DNA of 17,816 nt, taken from contig JAAZVD010000004.1 in NCBI GenBank assembly GCA_018623785.1, positions 1 to 17,816 on the forward strand, in the 5' to 3' direction. A program made the position numbers and the translations under genes. Shown here one piece after another: positions 15,096 to 17,816 of the stretch (positions within the stretch are counted from its first letter, which is position 1; each line of letters begins with the position of its first letter). A model generated the notes under the pieces. It was not told the origin of the DNA. It ran no database searches and worked only from the letters and a program-made list of their open reading frames with translations. The DNA is from Bacteroidota bacterium (lineage in GTDB: Bacteria > Bacteroidota > Rhodothermia > Rhodothermales > UBA10348).

Positions 15096-15205
15096 ACACC
15101 AGGAATCAGCAACTCGCGGTAGGCATCGAAAAAGACATCGGCAACCGGCGCCATCCGCTCTGGCCCTTCTGATCGGCCGACCTTCGGCGGCCAGGGGCGT
15201 GTGCT

Positions 15206-15919
15206 TCAGACAACGTTATCGGTAAACCGGTACCCGACGCCTTTGACCGTTTCAATATAGTGCTCCCCGATTTTCTCCCGAATCTTTCGCACGTGGACGT
15301 CTACCGTTCGGTCAACGACATAGACGTCCTGTCCCCAGACCTGATCGAGTAGGTCTTGGCGCGAAAACACCCGGCCCGGTCGAGATGCAAAGAAATAGAG
15401 CAACTCGAATTCCTTGCGGGCCAGGCGGATAGCTTCCTCTTCTCCGTGCTTGCGGACCTCGAATCGGTCCCGGTCAATTTCCAGATCGGCAATGCGCAGC
15501 ACATCGACCGGCATATCATACCGCTTGGCGCCACGAAGCAGGGCTCGGATTTGACTCGACAGCACTGGAATGGAGACCGGCTTGGTCAGATAGATGTCTG
15601 CGCCGGCATCAAGCCCCTGCACCTGATCGGACTCGTCGCTGCGGGCTGTCAACATGAGAATCGGAATGGATCGCAGCTTGGCGTGCTCGCGCAGCTTCCT
15701 CGAGGCCTCGATACCGTCCATTTTGGGCATCATGATGTCCATTACGATGACATCCGGAATCGACTCTTTGGCCTGTGCAATGGCTTCCAGGCCATTTTCT
15801 GCACAATGGACATCAAAACCTTCTTTTTTGAGGTTATACTTGACCAGTTCCAGAATGTCCTCTTCGTCGTCGACGACGAGGATCAAGGGAGTATTTCTGC
15901 CTGAGATGGGTCCGGTCAT
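15206..15919 (-). CDS. OmpR/PhoB-family response regulator
   Basis: 237 residues from ATG 15919; a TTG at 15985 is in frame but lies within the probable promoter. The receiver domain (about 12-125) has the acidic pair D17/D18, phospho-acceptor D61 (VIVMDIMMPKMDG), the conserved Thr of LMLTARSD and the Lys of YLTKPVS. The C-terminal winged-helix domain (about 140-235) shows LARKEFELLYFFASRPGRV, SRQDLLDQVWG, RTVDVHVRKIREKIG and a closing GVGYRF, typical of PhoB/OmpR DNA-binding domains. It should be phosphorylated by the kinase encoded next and act as a transcription factor, possibly on its own operon. The resemblance is to PhoB/PhoP/WalR-type regulators; targets cannot be read from the window. 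Confidence 0.94.
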   Translation of the reverse strand: MTGPISGRNTPLILVVDDEEDILELVKYNLKKEGFDVHCAENGLEAIAQAKESIPDVIVMDIMMPKMDGIEASRKLREHAKLRSIPILMLTARSDESDQVQGLDAGADIYLTKPVSIPVLSSQIRALLRGAKRYDMPVDVLRIADLEIDRDRFEVRKHGEEEAIRLARKEFELLYFFASRPGRVFSRQDLLDQVWGQDVYVVDRTVDVHVRKIREKIGEHYIETVKGVGYRFTDNVV

Positions 15920-15982
15920 CGGGAAGGAGCCAGTGCGTTCCAAGGTAACGGGTTCGCCGGTATGCGAACCGTGTCTGCCGTA

Positions 15983-15990
15983 CAAAGATA
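15983..15990 (-). promoter_or_regulatory. Candidate -7 element for the two-component operon
   Basis: The minus strand reads TATCTTTG, an exact match to the Bacteroidota -7 consensus TAnnTTTG, 64 bp before the regulator ATG. No clear TTTG -33 element lies at the expected distance upstream, so the call is tentative. Confidence 0.4.
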
Positions 15991-16020
15991 CCGGGTGCGG
16001 TGGAGCACCGATTTATGATA

Positions 16021-16034
16021 AGGTTAACAAACCT
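16021..16034. promoter_or_regulatory. Short inverted repeat in the divergent promoter region
   Basis: AGGTT-AACA-AACCT is a perfect 5-bp inverted repeat lying between the divergent regulator and oxidoreductase genes, 47 bp before the oxidoreductase ATG. It could be an operator for either gene; chance occurrence is not excluded. The rest of the 162-bp region shows no clear plus-strand promoter. Confidence 0.25.
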
Positions 16035-16081
16035 CGTCTACATATTCTTACGCTGTCTGCCACAACAACGTCAACGACATC

Positions 16082-17248
16082 ATGCCTTCGAACAATCGTA
16101 AACTGCGCTATGCCATGGTCGGGGGAGGCCCCGGCGCTTTTATCGGAGCCGTCCACCGCATGGCTGCCGAACTGGACGGTCAGATGGAGCTCGTGGCAGG
16201 GGCTTTTTCGAGCTCCGAAGAGAAGTCCCGGCAGGCGGGCGAGGAGCTCTTTCTGGATCAGAGCCGGGTCTACGGCTCCTGGCAGGAAATGATCGAGAAG
16301 GAAGCCGCCCGTTCAGAAGATCGGATCGATTTTGTCAGTATCGTGACGCCCAATTTTCTGCATCACCCCGTGGCCAAGGCCGCACTCGAGGCCGGTTTCC
16401 ACGTGGTCTGCGACAAGCCCATGACCATGACGGTAGACGAGTCCGAGGACCTTTGCCGTACGGTCAGCCGGACAGGCCGCGTATTTGCACTGACGCACAA
16501 CTACACGGGCTATCCGATGGTAAAGCAGGCGCGCAACCTGATTCGCTCGGGGGAGCTCGGGACATTGCGCAAGGTGGTCGTCGAATATCCGCAGGGCTGG
16601 CTCTCCGACCTCCTCGAGGCCACAGGACAGAAGCAGGCGGCTTGGCGCTCCGACCCCCAGAAGGCCGGTGCTTCTTCGGCACTTGGGGACATCGGTACCC
16701 ATTGCGAAAACCTGGTCCACTACATTACCGGCCTGGAGATGGAAGAGATGATGGCCGATCTCGGTACCGTGGTGGACGGTCGCGCCCTCGAAGATGACGC
16801 CTCTGTTCTGATCCACTACAAGGGCGGCGCCCGGGGTGTACTGTACTGCTCCCAGATCTCACAGGGTGAAGAAAACGCCCTGACCATCCGGGTCTATGGC
16901 TCCAAGGCCGGGCTTGAGTGGAAACAGGAGTTTCCAACCTGGCTGTGGGTGCGTTCGCAGGATGCCCCTGAGCGGATCTACAAGAACGGGAACGGTTATG
17001 CTTCGAAGGCGGCACAGCAGGCCACGCGCCTGCCGGCCGGACACCCGGAGGGGTTCATTGAGGCGTTTGCCAACATTTACCGAGAAGCGGGCCGCGCCAT
17101 GCGTTTGGTGGATGCCGGGCAGGCGCCCGATCAGCCGGATTTTCCCACCGTACAGGACGGCGCCCGTGGCGTGCATTTCATTCACACAGCCATTGAAAGC
17201 AGCACCAAGCGGACGTGGGTGGATGCTTCATATGACCCACCGCTCTAA
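16082..17248 (+). CDS. Gfo/Idh/MocA-family NAD(P)-dependent oxidoreductase
   Basis: 388 residues, the usual length. The N-terminal Rossmann fold (about 8-130) has GGGPGAFIG (14-22) for the dinucleotide, IVTPNFLHHPVAKAAL, and CDKPMTM with the D111-K112-P113 variant of the EKP motif carrying the conserved Lys. The C-terminal alpha/beta domain contains GDIGTHCENL, giving the typical catalytic D203 and H207. It likely oxidises or reduces a hydroxyl/keto group of a sugar or cyclitol in the cytoplasm; the substrate is not predictable here. No signal peptide or Tat motif is seen. It is followed 75 bp later by a sugar isomerase/epimerase-like gene on the same strand, suggesting joint action on one carbohydrate. 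It diverges from the two-component operon. Confidence 0.93.
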   Translation: MPSNNRKLRYAMVGGGPGAFIGAVHRMAAELDGQMELVAGAFSSSEEKSRQAGEELFLDQSRVYGSWQEMIEKEAARSEDRIDFVSIVTPNFLHHPVAKAALEAGFHVVCDKPMTMTVDESEDLCRTVSRTGRVFALTHNYTGYPMVKQARNLIRSGELGTLRKVVVEYPQGWLSDLLEATGQKQAAWRSDPQKAGASSALGDIGTHCENLVHYITGLEMEEMMADLGTVVDGRALEDDASVLIHYKGGARGVLYCSQISQGEENALTIRVYGSKAGLEWKQEFPTWLWVRSQDAPERIYKNGNGYASKAAQQATRLPAGHPEGFIEAFANIYREAGRAMRLVDAGQAPDQPDFPTVQDGARGVHFIHTAIESSTKRTWVDASYDPPL

Positions 17249-17323
17249 GCCCGCCGTTCTGATTAACGCGTGGTTCGTATTCTTTGAACTACGCTTTTTG
17301 ATCACCAGTCAACCCACTCGATC

Positions 17324-17816
17324 ATGTCCCGTCCCGTAACCCTATTCACCGGCCAGTGGGCCGATCTGCCGCTGGAAACCCTGGCTGAAAAAGCTGCTTC
17401 ATGGGGCTATGATGGCCTCGAACTGGCCTGTTGGGGAGATCATTTCGATGTACAGCGGGCGCTGGCTGAACCTGACTATTGCCAAGGACGCCACGAATTG
17501 CTAGCCCGGTACGGTCTCAAGGTATGGTCCGTTTCCACGCACCTCGTTGGACAGGCTGTCTGTGACCGTATTGATGCGCGCCACAAGTCCGTTCTGCCAC
17601 CGCATGTCTGGGGAGACGGAGATCCTGAGGGTGTCCGTCAGCGGGCCGCGCAGGAAATGAAGGACACGGCCCGCGCGGCGGCGAAGCTTGGCGTAACGGT
17701 TGTCAATGGCTTTACCGGCTCGTCCATCTGGCACCTGCTCTACGGCTTTCCACCCATTCCACCTGGTATGATCGAGGATGGCTATGCCGACTTGGCTGCG
17801 CGATGGAATCCCATCA
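17324..17816 (+). CDS. Sugar phosphate isomerase/epimerase-like TIM-barrel protein (3' truncated)
   Basis: ATG 17324 opens a frame that continues past the window end without a stop; 164 residues are visible. It starts [20 protein letters not shown], then [38 protein letters not shown] and [14 protein letters not shown]. This is the beta/alpha alternation and GYDG-(I/L)EL pattern of xylose isomerase-like TIM-barrel (AP endonuclease 2 family) sugar isomerases and epimerases. Members use divalent metals to isomerise or epimerise sugars or inosose; metal ligands in the C-terminal half are beyond the window. It follows the Gfo/Idh/MocA gene after 75 bp and is probably in one operon with it. The start is preceded by AACCCACTCGATC, again without Shine-Dalgarno sequence. 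Confidence 0.85.
   Translation, partial: MSRPVTLFTGQWADLPLETLAEKAASWGYDGLELACWGDHFDVQRALAEPDYCQGRHELLARYGLKVWSVSTHLVGQAVCDRIDARHKSVLPPHVWGDGDPEGVRQRAAQEMKDTARAAAKLGVTVVNGFTGSSIWHLLYGFPPIPPGMIEDGYADLAARWNPI

Noticed and set aside
15019..15099. N-terminal extension of the histidine kinase
   Set aside because: The extension is encoded largely by the 18-bp tandem repeat and begins at GTG; ATG 15018 gives a normal kinase start.
15176..15188. GCCGA-CCT-TCGGC hairpin after the response regulator
   Set aside because: The stem is only 5 bp and no T-tract follows on the minus strand, so it is not a convincing terminator.
17249..17323. Possible promoter (TATTCTTTG) before the isomerase gene
   Set aside because: It has three bases instead of two between TA and TTTG and no -33 partner; co-transcription with the oxidoreductase is simpler.

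Overview
The window is about 17.8 kb of densely coded chromosomal DNA of moderately high GC. It most likely comes from a Rhodothermota/Bacteroidota-type bacterium (inference). The signs are two proteins ending in type IX secretion (T9SS) C-terminal domains, TonB-dependent receptors with an N-terminal carboxypeptidase-like domain paired with DUF4249-like lipoproteins, FG-GAP/VCBS repeat surface proteins, and start codons preceded by pyrimidine/A-rich leaders with no Shine-Dalgarno motif. I see no tRNA, rRNA, CRISPR array, IS element or phage gene.

Left part (1-2.1 kb): the C-terminal part of a secreted M1-family metallopeptidase carrying a T9SS sorting domain, then a GNAT acetyltransferase resembling spermidine/spermine (diamine) acetyltransferases. 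Converging on it, 4 bp away on the minus strand, is a small single-pass membrane protein with a His-x-x-His-x-His motif.

Envelope uptake region (2.1-8.7 kb): two consecutive two-gene modules, each a TonB-dependent receptor whose stop overlaps the ATG of a DUF4249-like lipoprotein. The modules are paralogous and look like an old tandem duplication. A branched-chain amino acid aminotransferase (ilvE, 8850-9767) follows on the same strand.

Minus-strand block (9.8-15.9 kb, transcribed right to left): an OmpR/PhoB-family response regulator, a PhoR-like histidine kinase with almost no extracytoplasmic loop, a YhhQ/VUT-family queuosine-precursor transporter ending at a small hairpin, and then two secreted proteins that each contain seven FG-GAP/VCBS aspartate-rich repeats, as expected for seven-bladed beta-propellers. 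The first propeller gene adds a fibronectin type III domain and a T9SS sorting domain. The second, 2 bp downstream, has neither.

Right end (16.1-17.8 kb): diverging from the response regulator are a Gfo/Idh/MocA-family oxidoreductase and the 5' part of a sugar phosphate isomerase/epimerase-like TIM-barrel gene that runs off the window. Together they look like a carbohydrate-modifying cassette.

Most of the window is ordinary envelope, signalling and metabolic content. The points most worth a second look are the duplicated receptor/lipoprotein modules, the adjacent unequal seven-repeat propeller genes with a hairpin-rich leader, the small HxxHxH membrane protein, and the repeat-bearing spacer between regulator and kinase.
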